From Empedobacter stercoris (GTDB lineage Bacteria > Bacteroidota > Bacteroidia > Flavobacteriales > Weeksellaceae): DNA of 64,000 bases. The stretch spans positions 2,176,501 to 2,240,500 of the forward strand of contig NZ_CP104209.1 in the NCBI RefSeq assembly GCF_025244765.1, written 5' to 3'. The position numbers and the translations under genes were made by a program. Shown here piece after piece: positions 63,679 through 64,000 of this stretch (the stretch's first letter is position 1; each line of letters begins with the position of its first letter). The notes beneath the pieces were generated by a model. That model did no database searches and was not told where the DNA came from. It worked only from the letters and a program-made list of their open reading frames with translations.

Positions 63679-64000
63679 AGTATTTGTATGTAGCAATTAT
63701 TTTATTTTTAGGAGTATTTAGTTGTGCTCCCAAAAATTATGAAAAACCAAAAGATCTTATCGGAAAGTCTGATATGATAGATATTTTGACAGATTTATAC
63801 ATTAGCCAACAAGGTTTGCAAATGTATCCAATTCAAAATGAAGATCAAAGCCTTGTTTTAGCGAAAGACGCAGTAGACATTTTGAATGCTTATGATGTTT
63901 CAATAAATACTTTCCAAGAAAGTTACAAGTATTATATGATGCAACCAGAAAAAATGAAAAAGATGTTGGATGAGGTTAAAAATAATCTTGAGGATAAATT
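63675..64000 (+). CDS. DUF4296 lipoprotein, N-terminal part (cut by window edge)
   Basis: Begins with ATGA overlapping the GT2 stop and runs to the window end, 108 residues so far. Lipoprotein signal ending LGVFSC (Cys about 17), then KPKDLIGKSDMIDILTDLYISQQGL and an acidic helical region FQESYKYYMMQPEKMKKMLDEVKNNLEDK. This is the usual DUF4296 layout, often just after a Dpm1-like gene in Bacteroidota. Function unknown; C-terminus is outside the window. Confidence 0.85.
   Translation, partial: MKYLYVAIILFLGVFSCAPKNYEKPKDLIGKSDMIDILTDLYISQQGLQMYPIQNEDQSLVLAKDAVDILNAYDVSINTFQESYKYYMMQPEKMKKMLDEVKNNLEDK

Overview
The window is ordinary core chromosome of a low-GC (roughly one third G+C) member of Bacteroidota, class Flavobacteriia. 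The signs are GldD, GLPGLI, DUF4271, DUF4296 and DUF3109 proteins, SprA-era style lipoproteins with short lipoboxes, almost no Shine-Dalgarno sequences before starts, and tRNA promoters of the form TTTG-N19-TAnnTTTG. The mix (ecotin, GldD without GldE, an OlsF-like fused acyltransferase) would fit the Weeksellaceae (Empedobacter/Chryseobacterium-like), but the genus is only a guess. Both ends cut genes: a DUF445 protein at the left and a DUF4296 lipoprotein at the right.

Layout. 1-4.7 kb: ecotin, tRNA-Asn, DUF2459 protein, GLPGLI protein, RNase G, a 30-residue very basic protein and HU. 4.8-8.6 kb: mutY-ssb-gldD, rseP, two more tRNA-Asn. 8.6-13.1 kb: meaB, an AraC-type regulator, and feoA-feoB-small Cys-rich membrane protein (iron uptake). 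13.2-15.8 kb: rplU-rpmA, thiL and a thioesterase. 16-19 kb: two tandem universal stress proteins and a BaiN-type flavoprotein. 19.2-22 kb: FadL-type porin plus SGNH lipoprotein behind a palindrome-rich promoter. 22-26.4 kb: fbp, and divergent aspartate kinase plus an OlsF-like N/O-acyltransferase. 26.4-34.2 kb: repeat lipoprotein, argH, and two unrelated-type aconitases in tandem. 34.3-38.8 kb: tRNA-Phe, beta-barrel protein, lptC, ppiD. 38.8-42 kb: purK-purE and an exo/endonuclease-phosphatase protein. 42-46.3 kb: TPP riboswitch with a TonB-dependent receptor, a broken alpha/beta hydrolase and two small exported proteins. 46.3-48.6 kb: nth, bcp, recA. 48.7-51.8 kb: an AT-rich membrane protein, a conserved 480-residue protein and an MBL hydrolase. 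51.8-52.6 kb: tRNA-Leu followed by 690 bases with no protein gene but clear RNA-like structure. 52.6-56.2 kb: thioesterase, Gfo/Idh oxidoreductase, a 553-residue protein with a nucleoside-phosphorylase-like end, DUF3109 protein. 56.3-64 kb: dxs, DUF4252, rsmI, recJ, hemD, DUF4271, polyprenol-P-mannose synthase-like GT2, DUF4296.

There is no prophage, transposase, CRISPR array or obvious defence island. The best candidates for something undescribed lie in the tRNA-Leu downstream region: two tandem hairpins whose outer stems differ by compensating changes while the inner loop is conserved (52115-52230), and a separate promoter-terminator unit with no ORF (52452-52530). Other points worth a look are the 113-bp inverted tRNA-Asn/terminator copies, the multi-half-site palindrome overlapping the fadL promoter, the 719-bp acnB leader, cluster-less Nth, an RNase G without its zinc-link cysteines, and a hydrolase pseudogene with an in-frame TGA.
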